The position numbers were made by a program, and so were the translations under genes. The notes under the pieces are model-generated. The model was not told the DNA's origin. It did not search any database and worked only from the letters and a program-made list of their open reading frames with translations. A stretch of 64,000 nt of DNA from Entonaema liquescens (taxonomy: Eukaryota > Ascomycota > Sordariomycetes > Xylariales > Xylariaceae): the NCBI GenBank assembly GCA_902805475.1, contig CADCSX010000008.1, positions 868,001 through 932,000 on the forward strand, read 5' to 3'. The stretch's first letter is position 1. Every line of letters starts with the position of its first letter. Of the stretch, positions 10,049 to 23,000 are shown piece after piece.

Positions 10049-13000
10049 TTAGTCTTTTAGACCATCTTGTTCCCATGCTTGGCTGTCTGCCGTCTGATAA
10101 GAAGCTATAGTCGACTGGCTATCGGCCTCTTCAGTAGTACCAGGAATGGTAGATGACCGGATGTACGACGGCAGCTTTCCGGGATCTTGCGCGCCGTAGG
10201 TCACTAGTCCAGGCGGTTTTCTCTTTATGGGACCCCCACGAAGTAAGGGTGTGTTTGAACCTACAGATGCTCCCCCAGTGGATTCTTCACTTCCTAATGC
10301 CTGAGCCGAAAAATAAGTGGATATGGAACGAGACATGGAACGGGACAATTTGACTCTTTCTGCGATGCTAGACCCCTGGTCTTCGTGCTGATTGGTGTTT
10401 GAAATCCGCTGCTTCTTTAATGGTGGCTCGAGAGCATTACTGTTAGGATTTACCGATTCGAGAGTGATAACATCGTGACTCATGTGCTTGTTGGAGCTGG
10501 CTTGGCTCTCCCCGGGATGTCCATGGTTCGTCCCCGGGGTAGTTCCAGCTACGGGCCGATTATATATGCTATGAGTTGTAAGGGCAGGCTTTGAACCTCG
10601 TCGTGCTATTTTCCGCTTCAAGGGGAACTGTTGTGCTGCTGGAACCTGAGTATTCGTATCCAGTATATTATCTCCCTCTTCCACTTCCCCCGGAGTACCG
10701 TTACTGGTAGCTTTCATAATTCCTCTCAAGGGTACTGCGTGTCGTCTTGTACTCCTTTCTTGCTCAACAGACATCGGAAATATGTGGTCATCTATAGTAA
10801 CCGGAGACTTCACCATGACCTTCCGTTTGGTTTCTTGTAACTCCTCTTCTGCGTATGCTACATTGTTCCGTGAATCGTTCGTTAGTCCGAACCCATCTTC
10901 GGCGCTTACTGGTCGGCATTTGCCATGGATATCTGCTTCTGCAGCTGTAACTTTCCTTTGATGGTACTCCAAAGTCCCTGCTAGATTCTTCTGAATCGCC
11001 AAAAGTTGCTTCAATTGGTCGCTCATCTGTATTGCATTTGGTTGATCCCTTGCTAGTCGTCGGAGTATATGTTTCATTTGATCAACCTCAACTCGATCTC
11101 GCGACCATGCTTCGAGATTCACTCGCAAAGCATCTTGCTGATTCTCGGTTTCCTCTAGTCCTGCAGTGATTTGCGCAATATAGGTACTTGTCGTCACAAC
11201 TTCATTCCGTATCTGGCTTATATCTTTGTCGAGACTGGCTTTAATCATCACTCCCTCTTGTCGGGATTTGGTTAGCTCTTCCTCGAGTTGTGCTCGAATG
11301 GTCTCCACCTCTTCGAGCCGCTTCTCTGAAATTTGATGTTGCTCTTTCAGCTCCTTTGACTTCTCAGTGATAACCCGGAAGAGCTCTTGCTTGTGTTGTT
11401 GGTTGTTGAGCTCAAGGGCTTTTTCGTGATTCTTGCGTTCATTTTGGATATGCTTCTCTTGATTCTGAGCAATGCAGGTTTGCTTTCTCAATTCTTCCCG
11501 AGCTACCTCGAGATTTTTATTCGCTTCGTCGGCTGTCAATTCCTTCCCACCTAATGCACTTTGAAGACGCTCGGCTTGCTCTTTCAGAGTTTTTATATTC
11601 TCGTTTGTGAGTTGCTCATTGACCGCCGCAATTGCTAGCCGTTTTTCGAGCTCTTGACGTTCTCCGATCTGCTCATTTATATGAATGGATAGTTGGCGTA
11701 TTTCGTTTTGCAAGGTTTGAATATGCTCAATCTGGTTATTCATAGCCACATCAGAGTCGTACGCCCTTTCTTGCCATACTGAAACATCGTTTAACCCAGT
11801 CAGTTTCTCGTAAATGCCTTCGCATAACAAGCGAATTTCCCCAATACTCTCATTGAAAGCTTCCTGCTCCCCAAACATGGAGTTCTGGGTCAATAGAACG
11901 GAATTTTGGAATTCTGCGATAATCCTAATATCTCGTCAACAACGCACATCTCCAGATCTTAGGATAAGTACATACGCTGTAGCCATGCTGCTATGGACTT
12001 CTCTTAATTTTTCCATTACCACGACGGGGTCTAAAGTTTTCGACTTCGTTTGCTCCAGAGTCTTTAGAATCATATCAAGTCTACTAGGTTAGCAAGACCT
12101 GACTCACGACGGATAAGACAATGCTTACTTCTGCTCTTGCTTTTCGATGCGAACCTCAGTATTCTCGGCGTTTTTGCGATCTTGCTTCATTTGATCTAAG
12201 AACTCTTGATTCTGTGCTCTCACTGATTGAAGAGAGTTCTCATTTAGTTTTTGAAACTGGGAAAGCTGCTCAGTAAGATCCTGTGTGTGCTGTCTTTCGC
12301 GTTCAAGTTCCGTCTCGCGAACTCTTAGTTCACCTTCGAGGTATTTGATAGTATTCCTCACTTAGTATTTGTTAGCATCTGCGTTTTGGTTGCCAGGGTT
12401 GATGGAGCATACATTTATCAACTTCTCCATCGGAATCCTTAGCAAACTCAGCAATTTCCTGCTTAATCTTGGTCCTTAGACACTCAAGTGTCGTAAACGC
12501 CTGTTCTATAGTCTCTTTCTGTATCCTCTCATCATCTTTGATTTCTGCAGTCGCTTTTTGGCAACTTTCCCTGGATTGCAAGAAGAGCCGTTGTTGCTCA
12601 CCGATTGCATCATTTAACCGGGCTTTGTAGGACTTTAATTTATCTTCCAGTTTCTTACGGATATTACTTGACATATCCATTCGGGTGTGTACCTCCTGGT
12701 TCTGAGTACAAAGCTTTTCAAGTTGAGCAGATAAGGCCACAATCTCTTGATCACGACATTGAATTATTTCCTTGTATTCCGCAATCTTCGAGTCCTGGGA
12801 TTTAATGTGATTCCTGAGAGAGTCCATTTCGTTTCCCCAACGATCTAGTAGCCTTTCATTGTAGAGGTAGTTGGTGTTCCATGACTCTGCGAATTTTTGA
12901 AGATTTCTGTCACGTTGTTCACGTGTCGGTGTGTGTCGCGGTTTAGAGATATTCGAAGCTTGGGAACATGCCCTCGTAGAAACTACTTCGTACTCCGAAG

Positions 13001-13988
13001 CCTCAGGTGGCATGGACCGTATAAGACCCTGAAGTTTAGGTCTCTTGTTCCGAGAACGTTTGGTAGAAGTACGTTTGTTTTCATTGGTGTTAGTATCTTT
13101 CTGGAGCCGGTGATCACCGGTAAACTGCTCATGGGACCCTGAGTGCTTTTTCCTTCTAGGTGGAACTCCTTTATCTGGTGTACTTCTTGGCTGCGCTGAT
13201 GGAGGGTTTGCAGTGGGTGGGGGTACGGTTTTTGTTTGCAACGGTGAGTTATGAGGGCTTATTTGCGCAAGGGCTTTCCGACGGGTATCCATGATCGTCT
13301 TCGGGAGCTGAGGATTTGCCATGGAACGATGAGCTGTCTGAGTCTTCCTAGTGGGATGTGGTCGGGTGTTTTCCTCTGGGAAAGGAAAGGCAAATGTCTC
13401 TTGAGCGGCGATTGAATGCGGTAAGTCACTGCTGGACGGTTGGTTGCTATTAAGAGTATTCTTTGGAGACTTCTCAAGGCCTATCATAGTTCCGGCTACG
13501 TTGCTATTCTGACTGTTGTTCGAATGTTCCCTCGTTCCATCTCTATCGTGTCCTGATTGCAGAGATTCTGCTGGCCTAGCATGACTAGTAAAGCTAGGTG
13601 TGTTTGGATCTAGACCGTATCGAGAGGCCCCATTAGTTACAGACTGAAGAGCAGGGGCTGGATTCCTCTGTTGTACACCTGGACCATGTGATATAGTACG
13701 CGGAGTTGGTGCCTTTTGAAATTGGAATGCAGCCCCTATCTCTTCAGTTGTCTCTAGTACGGGACGGGTGAAATAGTTTACCTCTGTAGTTCTGGCAGAG
13801 GGGACATTCTGGGATGGATTTTCTAGAGGGGGACTCTTGGCTATGGTATTGGTGTTTGTCTCTTGCGAGTCTTCCAGTGGCCGAATGAAGACGGTCTGAC
13901 TAGATGGTCCTTGGGAATCGGAATCTCCATATCCATTAGACACCTGATCCGACACAGACGCCGCGTGCTTGTGAGCTTCTTGCGGCAT
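10049..13988 (-). CDS. Large coiled-coil protein of unknown function
   Basis: Four exons (13988-12413, 12360-12129, 12083-11976, 11924-10049) join in frame to 1263 residues, with introns of 52, 45 and 51 bp. Intron 1 has a GCTAAC branch sequence and intron 2 TGCTAAC. The first about 340 residues are low complexity and basic, rich in S, P, T, N and Q. A long alpha-helical coiled coil, rich in E, Q, K and R with heptad spacing, follows from about 370 to 970. The C-terminal about 290 residues are again disordered, with basic nuclear-localisation-like clusters (LKRKIARRGSKP, PLKKQRISN). No catalytic domain is visible. The architecture resembles structural proteins of chromosomes, spindle pole or septal pores. 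I do not recognise the family, and no function is proposed. Confidence 0.8.
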
Positions 13989-16440
13989 GTTTGGTATTGA
14001 GATTTAATGCCTGATCACACATAATTGGTGGTCATAAGTAAGTACTACAGTATGTCGTCTTCCACTAGTTCGTCTAAAGTGATGGGATCAGGAGGTAGGC
14101 GGAGAGATTCATTATATTTGGTATTTTAACTGCGAGGAGTGATATATGATGAAGATGGAAAGAGTTAAACAGCTAAGTTTTAAATCTAGGTACCTAAACT
14201 ACCTACCTAACGTGTTGAGTATTTGCATAGTCGAGGAAGTAGCACTGAGTAAATGGCACTCGCTTCCTGGATTTTCCCTTTTGTGGAACTACCCTGGGTA
14301 TACAAACCGTCTCGTTACTTCCTAACAATTAGGTACTAATATGAATTCCCTAATGCAATGGATAAAAGGGATAATGTCAGTTTGTGATTCTATGATAAGT
14401 AAATGTGCATATTGATGAAGTAAGCACATGATGAGAGGATAGCCCCTGGTAGGAAGTTATAATATAGGGAATAGGGGCCCTACAAAGAGCGCACCTTGGT
14501 GCTCTATGTAAAAATCAATGCTAAGATACTATCTAGGTAGTAGGTACAACTATCATCAATCGATATCAACACCAAAGATATAATCAAACCCAAGGATCAT
14601 ACCAATGCACTTGTACTTCTTATACGAAGACTATAGCGGCTGTCTTGTAGGTTTCTTTAAGAATCTTTTTTTGAGCCGTCTCACTAACTGAAGTAAGGTA
14701 TCCCTTGACATTCCTAGCATGAGATGTCGGATCATGATGACTTCAAGTGTACCTAGACACAAGACAGGCCCAACGAGAGTGTTGGCACGTAATGATGCTA
14801 TGTGAAATTACGACATAGAGGCGCGACTCTATTTTCGTCCCTGGATTGTCGCATCAAAGTAAGACTCAACTGACCCAAGTCTATGATGTACTGGTTGAAA
14901 GAGTATTATCCTACATTCCCTACATTCATATATCGTGACTAATCACCGACGCAGGTTGCTGCATCCCCAACAGCAGTGTAGCATCAACACCACCAAACCC
15001 GTTGCTATAGATAGCATCGCATCGCATAGCACAGCACCGGCACCTCTGAGATCCGGTTAAGAAACATACGATTTGAGTACTACTCAATTAAAGCAGGTCT
15101 GTATATTTGGCCTACCTTAGGTAGCTATAGATTTCTAGAACATGAAGTTTCATTCCCGGCCGGAAAGTAGACCTAAATACCGTAATTAGACGCGTTGCCG
15201 AAACGACGACATGAGTGAGTTGGCGCTCAATAATCTTAAAGGCATTGTCAGATAGACGCTTTGCGGGGTAGTCATAAACAGATAGTCCCAAGTTACGTTG
15301 ACAGGGAGGTGGCTGATGGGGAATATCCTGCGATTAGAAACGTTCAAGTCCTCGCCGTAGCGAGTTGACGACGGCCATGACCAGATTTACCAAGGTCATA
15401 CTAAACGACAATGGTTACAAGTATGTTCGTGTGGTGCATCGTACAAGGAGTTAAACGGGCGTATTTGTAGCAAAGTTATTATGCCGATTGTACGGATTAT
15501 GGGCTTTGTATTATCTGCTATTTGGATTGTAAAACGAAGGATCTTTTTTGGGATCTATCATGGACTTGGAAATATATGGGCATTTTGATATGCGCTGTTA
15601 GCTATAGACATTTCCCTGGCGTAAATGACGTGCTGCTCTTAAATAAATATACCCAGTAACGATTCGTTGGGTCGTCTTCCGATAAGTGGACGGATAGAGA
15701 GACTCTCGAACTGGCTTTAAATCCATCACGTAGGAAATGACTGTTTAACTAGAAACATTTCTGTGATGAGAATTCGTCTTAGCAAATTATACGCGAACCA
15801 CCAGGAACAAACCTGGGCGACAAATGTGACAAGATGCAGCGCTTGGAGGCCACAAGAAGCGGTACTTGTTCCTACAAATCCCTGTTAACGCGATCCGATT
15901 GGTCGAGCTACAAGGGGTCAAGTCCCAAAGCGCCCTTGGTTAAGCGCTTCCCAGATTTCAATCACCAATAGTAATTCGAGTTGCTCTAAATAAAGAGATC
16001 TTATTGCTTGACTCCTGCGTGCGACTTGGTGGCAACCAATGAGACTTATAGAAAAGTGCCGGGACCCCTGATGTCTTAACTGCCAGCGGTGCATTAAGTC
16101 TACACAGACAAGCTAGAGACACTACCTGGGTTTCCTATCAACACCTACCATGCATATCCCGTCACATTATTGGGATGTCTTTACAGAATGACCTCTCCAA
16201 GAGTCTTAACTAGTTATCCCCACCACGAGAAACTGCTCATTCATAAGTACCAAGAGCCCCGATGTGGCGTGATACAAATCCCGGTTCTCTTCCTGCCTTC
16301 AATATTGTCCCTTATGGCTGGATAAGGTTTGCTCAAAATTCTGCAGCGGCCGCCTTACGTCGTCCCACGTCGTTCCACAAAGAACCAGAGTACCGGCTCT
16401 CACTTTAACATTTCTTTCTTTTTGCTAGTGCAAGTTCACT
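13989..16440. other. Gene-poor intergenic region
   Basis: 2.45 kb between divergent genes. No credible protein-coding frame, tRNA or array was seen. The last few hundred bases before 16441 presumably include the promoter and leader of the small membrane protein gene; a CT-rich run (TTTCTTTCTTTTTGC) ends about 15 bp before its ATG. Confidence 0.4.
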
Positions 16441-16979
16441 ATGGCGACCTCTACTTCAGACCCATTCCCGCTGGCTACGGATGGCCCCTACACCGAAGGC
16501 GACAGTGGACCGGGCTCGATTAGTTCCGGCGGCAGCATTGACGATTCTGCGGGCGCATCTGGAAGTAGCCCCGGCGTTGTTCAAATTTCCCACGGTGCGA
16601 TAGTTGCGATAATAGTCGTCGTTGCCGTTGTTTGCGTACTTGGCAGTGAGTTTTTTCTGCACCACTACTAAGTTCAATGAGTTAACATGCCGCAGTATCC
16701 ACGGCAGTGCTCTTCTACCTGGCTAAGAAGAGGGAATGGAAGGTTAGGGAGAGCATTCGACGTTCAGCAAGGAAAGTGGTCACCGCTCTCACTCCTCGTC
16801 GATCGGAATTCCCCAAGTCGGTTAAAGAGTCATCTGGTAACTCAACTCGAGGCCGCGTTCGCTTGGATGATATACCGCCAACACCCAAGCTGAGACCCGA
16901 GGATCTCGAGAAGGGCCTTGTCCAGTCAACTACCCAAGAGAGCTCAGAAAAGAGAGCTAAAAAGTGGGCGAGGAAGTGA
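16441..16979 (+). CDS. Small single-pass membrane protein, conserved fungal type
   Basis: Two exons (16441-16645, 16696-16979) with a 50-bp intron (GTGAGT...CCGCAG) give 162 residues. The N-terminal about 50 residues are Ser/Gly-rich and uncharged to acidic, probably luminal or extracellular. Residues about 52-75 (ISHGAIVAIIVVVAVVCVLG and on into STAVLFYLAKK) are a single membrane helix, with the intron inside it. The cytosolic tail is strongly basic (WKVRESIRRSARKVVTALTP). No signal peptide precedes the helix. The layout, serine-rich ectodomain plus one helix plus a basic tail, recalls fungal wall-stress sensor-like proteins. No WSC or other known domain is present, so the function is left open. 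Confidence 0.75.
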
Positions 16980-17155
16980 ATAATCGCGCGGTGCGGACTA
17001 TTGTGAACTAGCCATGATCATTTGGAAGAATACATGGGCGTCGGATCGGTTATGGTATTTGAATGGCCTCTTTTATAATTGGAGAATGGAGTCCAGGAAA
17101 GAGAGCCAACTGCCTTTTTAAAATTGTATAAATATCGCTAGTATATCACCGGGTA

Positions 17156-19322
17156 TCAAAGCCGCCTGAAGACGTTGGTACTAGCACTTCGTCGCGGATC
17201 AGTTCGTCTATCTTTTGTTTGGGGGTTTGGCGCTTCATCGTCCTTCTTCTTCCTCCTAGATTCCGGGACAAATGTGACCTGTCTTTCTCCAAATACGTCT
17301 CCATTTCGGGCCTTGTTGACCCTGCCTGATTTCTGAACTCTCGAACCTAGAGAAGCGTCTTTTGACGAATACCCGTTTTCTCGATTGGAGGAACTGACAC
17401 GCATCACCATTTCCTTCTGTGCAGTTCTTCGGATAGACGTCTCATCATCACTCTCGTCGGTGTTGTCATCGCTCTCATCCGAGGATTGCGCACCGGGGAC
17501 TGTACTCTTTACACCTGTCTCGGGATCAACTTTTGTGCTGGGATTGAGAACCTGGAACTCGCGGCTGTTTTCATCAATCTTGAATTCTTCGTCCTCAAAC
17601 AGGCGAGTGAAACGTTCATCTCCAAGCACGCCAGCATTCGTATCGACGTGTGCTCTCTTCTCTTGTCGCTTGAGCAACTTATCAACCAATTTTTGATTGA
17701 CCTTAACCTTCTTATTTCCGCGGATTCGGCTAGCGCGCTCCTTTTCAACCTTCTCCTTGATGCGTTTCGCGCGTTCTTCTTCAACAGCATAAGGATTGGC
17801 GATTAACCGAGCTTGCTCGTAAAGCTTAGAGGCGACAAAGTAACCGTGCATATAAGGGCGAAGCAAATTCGTCTTGCCTATCAAGTGAGCAAGACTTAGA
17901 GATTTCAATTCCGGTAGCGTGAGGAACTTGAAATTATCGTATTGCTCGGTGCTGACCTCCTCAGCCATCTCTTCGACCATGTTATCGAGGAACGAACACC
18001 ATCGGGGCGCGGATCCCAATTGTGGGATAAAGAAACTATGAAGGGGTTTCCCCTCGTTGGCCGTAAGGATCATTCCTGTGTTCTTGCACCATGTAACGAA
18101 GTTGATATCGACTAATGGTTCAACAGAGGTCCAAGTTTCACCATCGAGCTCATCCCAAATCTTGATCATCTGCTTGTCGGCGGATAAGACCTTTTTCTCC
18201 TGGGAGGAGGTGGTCATGTGGATGAGATTTTTGATCGGGAACCCTGGCCCATGGTCTTTCTGTAATAGTGGTTTTGGACTTCGAAGATCAAAAAGCTTGA
18301 TAAGTCCATTCGACGTGCCGGTTGCTAATGAAAGACCCGATGGGTTAAAGTCGAGTGCCGTGATTTCACCTTCCTGACCCCCAAGGATAGCAACTCGTGA
18401 CTTGGATCGCGAGTCCCAAAATTCAACGGAGCCAACAGATGTACCGAAGGCTAACAGATTATGGCTATTTTCGGCAACTGCTGCCGTATTAACACTACCG
18501 ACGCCAATGCTTCCCTGTAAGCCGGATTCCAAGTTGTCATCGGATCCGACATCTATCTGATACGATTTCATAAATCTTCCAACCTCAAGATTCATTCGAA
18601 AAACTTCGCCATTGCCTTCGGAATCTAATCCGACCGAGGGAATTAGCGCTTCGGTGGCGTGTCGATCGTAAACGAGGTCTCTTCCGTATCTAGGCAGGCG
18701 TAACTCATAGTGACAACCAGCGGGTGTCTATCAGAGGTTAACATACCCTGCTCGTATTTGGGGGATTACTTTTTATCGTGGACTTTGTATGCTTACGTGG
18801 AACTCAAGTTTGCGATCGCTTTGTAAATGTAGGGATTTTGTGTAATCGGTTGAGAGGAGAAGGAAGGTCGTATTGAGAGATTTCGTGTGTCTCGCAAATG
18901 ATAAGGAGAGGTGAGGTAGGTAGTGGACATGAAATTGTGGTTTATCTGCTAGATATTAATATACTGTCTATGCGCTCGAGATTATATCCCCTCTGTATGA
19001 CTGGAGGCAATGGGACTTTTCGTAGGATATAGTTGCGACGTACATGTTCCAGTTGACATAATCCAGTCATTGTCCTCCGAAATTCTGACACACTGGCTAG
19101 CTTCCTCGAATTCGAAGTCTTGAAGTAGTTCTATTCGACTTTGGTATTCAGGATCCGATTTCAAACTACGCTTCCTGCGGCGTGCGAGCCTACGCAAACC
19201 TGGTTAGTATGCTATTATTCTCAAGGAAGGTGTTGTTTTTCTTACCAGTCCGGCAGGGGTCGCGCCGTGTTAGCTCCAGCTATTGTATACACTGATACAT
19301 CTCCTTGATTGGTGACCTTCAT
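17156..19322 (-). CDS. enp2: Nucleolar ribosome-biogenesis protein Enp2/NOL10
   Basis: Four exons (19322-19246, 19189-19044, 18945-18797, 18727-17156) encode 647 residues. The family is an essential WD-repeat protein of the SSU processome, needed for 18S rRNA maturation. The N-terminus reads as Enp2 across each junction (SVYTIAGANTARPLPDW then LARRRKRSLKSDPEY, DFEFEEASQCVRISEDNDWI, SFARHTKSLNTTFLLLSTDY, CHYELRLPRYGRDLVYDRHA). WD blades follow (LLAFGTSVGSVEFWDSRS, ITALDFNPSGLSLATG), then the NUC153-type segment (GDERFTRLFEDEEFKIDENS) and a basic, acidic-patched tail ending in RRSASTNVFRRL. Exon 2 uses the TAG acceptor at 19191-19190, because the nearer CAG would read into a stop. The start has a good context (GTCGCCATGA). 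It is divergent from Med13. Confidence 0.95.
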
Positions 19323-20070
19323 GGCGACAAAAATTATTGCCGACAAAGGTTTTCTGGTGATATGTAGAGCAAAGATTGAAACGCGACGAGGCAATGGGCG
19401 CAAGAAGAAAAAAAAATGGACAAGACCAAATGTAAAGCTCTCCCGGGAAGAAAGTAGAGGGGCGATAAGGATAATTTTAGTGGAGATAGCGGCTCGATAA
19501 CGCAGTTCTAGTTCTTGCATAACGCGAAATCCACCATCTAATGCGCCTAGTAAGTGATTGGTCCAAGCCACAACAATGGACCCCTAGCTGCCCGCGTGCC
19601 AGCCTCAACGCCCGGAAATATAGAACAGGTCCACAGGTATGTGGGTACGTCGACCCTCAAAAGATCCCTCAAGCCATCCCTTCCATAGAACATCATCTGG
19701 TCATGATCACAAATAACCGGCTAATATTGCGACCAGTTCTATGACCTTCAAAGTCATAATTCGAAACCATTAATACACCCTTCGACTAATACCATAAATG
19801 TTTCGAATTTCTATGGCTCGATAGTTATTTTTTTATTTTTGCTATAGTACTCGCTATATGCTTCCAGCTTCGCATTGCCCATTTTTCACTAGGCGTAGCG
19901 GAGATGGAGTTCGGCATGCGTTCGAGACCTCAGAGATTGAAAATAAATCAACCAAATCGCTCTACTTCTTATATTCTATTCTTACGATAGATCGAGCTCG
20001 GTTCTAGGGATTCTGCTGTGTTGTACGACAAACAACTAACCGCATCGGAATGATTGATACGATTTACGAT
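19323..20070. promoter_or_regulatory. Divergent enp2/med13 upstream region
   Basis: About 750 bp between two conserved nuclear genes transcribed away from each other. A poly-A/purine-rich stretch lies at about 19403-19420. The open frames here are out of frame with either gene and show no conservation; I see no further gene. Confidence 0.4.
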
Positions 20071-23000
20071 ATGGACACTGGTGAATATGAGACTAATGCA
20101 TTAGTAATTGTAAGTAAAAGACAAGTCGATCTGATAGTATTCGCGTATATTTTAACCTTGGGACTAGAATAATATATCGTCCGTTAACTACGCTTTCTAC
20201 GATCCCGTCTCCCCAACCTTAGCTTCGCCCGGTCCCCATGCGCTCGAGCTCGAGATCGCGCTTCGGAAAGATGGATTTCTCGCATACTTTGATACAGTTC
20301 GACGGGGTATATGGTGCTTTTGCTTGATACAGAAGAATAAGTTACAAGGAGGTCAATCGACGATACCTACATTCCCTAAATCTGTTGGAAGTGCTGGGTT
20401 CAGCTTTTCCTTAGTCGAGGAGGGTACTTTTGAACCAGCCACCCTTGTTAAGAGTCGTTCAAATGTTCCAAATGCCGCCAACACTCCGGCGAGCTCATCA
20501 TCCTCGACTGGATCGGCTGCTCTTGATACGGCCTACAGAAATATGCAGCCCGCCGCTTTTCCCACCCCAACAGAACAAGAGGCTAGGGCAGTTCCATCCG
20601 CCGACTCGAAAGCCGCTTCCTCGACGTCAATAAAGGATATTTATGATTATTTTATCTGCGCTGTATTATCTGCGGTATCTTCCAGCTTTTGTACCAACAC
20701 TGGTGCCATCCCACTCAGTTCCCGGACCTTGCTTCTCTCAAAGTCTTCCCACGACAACTACGCTACTGCTCCCACGATTCTCGCTTCTCTACGTGTATAT
20801 CTCACAACAACTGGCAGCCTTATCATATCATTTGCGCTTTCCCTGGCGGAGGGCATTATAAATATGTCAGAAACCCTCGGACATCCTCTTCCGTCTCTTG
20901 GTGTGACTGTCTTGGCCGCGCCACTAGGAATGTTGCTACTTGCCACCCCGTTACTATGTCTGATACTATAGCTACCGAAGGTAGCTTTGGCCAATCTCCC
21001 GATACTCAGATCATGAAGCTTAGGTCGGAAAGGGACGATGGACCTTGGCGGAATACCTGCTCTAAATTCCTACAGACCCGTAACATACCGTCTTCTTTCT
21101 GCGACTCCCAAAATTGGATTGTTCTCCAACGAATACGAAGGAAGCCAATAGAGCAGAATACAGATGGGAAGCGAACTCCACTGATAGGCACTTCCAATAT
21201 ATCGTGGCCTGCCAGTTTATGCTTTTGTAAAATGTTTTCGAGACTAGGAATTGGAGGGGAGGGAGATGATCTCTTGGGGTCTGAGATCGACCGGAGCTAT
21301 GACACTCTGACAGTTGCCCAGCGCTGGTTTCTAGACGCGGGAGAGCGAGAGGAAACCCTTGTAAAGAATAGAAAGGAGAGAGACGCTGCAATGGCCCATG
21401 AGGTTACACTAGGAGATGGTCAGGGTCAGCATACGAGCGCTCTATCGCCTTTGGCTTTACAGCGAAACCACAATACCGGTGTACCGCTCGGCTTATATCC
21501 AACACCTCCAGATGGTGGCATTCAGGCTATTGTTGGCGCAACACCGTCCATGGATGGCACTGCGTCCAGTCCTGGAAATAACGTGGCCGTATCTGCGTTG
21601 GAAATTGACGGAGCTCGCAATGCTTCAGCATATGGGGATCACTGGGAGAGTACCGACATGAAACGCGAACGCATAGGTGCTGCATTTGAGTCCGAAAACC
21701 TCTTCGGCGAGCTAGGCCCCGATATGTTTCGAGATACCGATATCACTGAGGCCGATTTTAACTTTTTTGACGAGCAACCCGGTGACATGGGTTTAGGCTC
21801 CCTTGATCTCCCTGACCTCTCAAGTACGGACCCAAGTTTAGATCTTGCGGTTGGCCTCCCGACAATGCAAGAGTCCCAGGCTAAGGGAGGACCTCCGGAT
21901 ATTCGCTTAACTGACGCCGTTTCGCCAACATTTACAAAGCCTGAGCTGAGACATGCACGGAGCTCACTGGGAGATGAAACGCGGCGCCAGACTGGCCCAG
22001 ATGTTAATAGATTCCAGTCGGCGGGCATCAAGCGGCCGGCCAGTCCATTCAATCCGGATACGGTGTTTAAGAGAATTAAAGCATCTCTTGATAACCACCA
22101 GGCAGTCCGTGATAACTCTCGTATAAAGGCGTCCCCTCATAGCAGCATATTTGATAAAGTGAATTTCGGGCCCTGCTTATCAGCAGTAAATAGTAAATAC
22201 GAAGGAAGTGGGCGTTTCGACTACTCTCTGGAGCGATTGGAAGATGTGAAGTTTTCTGGTCTAAATGAACCTCCAACAACGAATTATTTACGCCGTCATA
22301 TCAAGGCCCGGAAAGGGTTGAAGGAACTTCCTGCAAAGATCGGGCTTTTAATCCACCCGCCTGGCGCTCAGGCGTCTAATCGACCAAGCCCTTCGAACCT
22401 TGAAGAAGCCCATTCGGACGCTGATGAAATTAGCCTCGTATCGGATCAAGATGACTTAAGCTACGATAGTGATGAGCCATTGTCCCCAGTGAAATCTTCG
22501 AGCGCGAGAAGACGGCTGGTTGACGACGATGGGGAGTCGCTTGCTACATCGTTTAAGGAGCTTGAATCTATAGACCTAAACCTGCCTCATATACCCTTTG
22601 AGTTGCCCCAGACATGCAAGTCTGAGGCTGATTTCCCACTCACGAAATACTTTGCTGACCCGGAACCACCACTATTCTCATTGTCCCTACCAGATGACCA
22701 GTTGATAATGGCAGCACAGATTCTCACAGAGCAATTTTCCACTTCCACCTTTTCTAGCAACACGACAGCACAACTATTAGAGTCCAGGGTTGACCAGCGT
22801 CGTCAACTTATTAATTTCGCTCGAAAATTGATTCAGGATGTTAAATCCGGCTTTTCTCCGTCCCTTGCAAGTGCTACCGAATATCAGTTTCGTCCCTTTA
22901 TTGAACTCCAAGATGTGCCACTTCTTGGGCAACCGACAAGAATGCAGCCAAGGCCACCGGGAACCGACCAAATGAGGCCAAGCAATTTATTCCAGATCCC

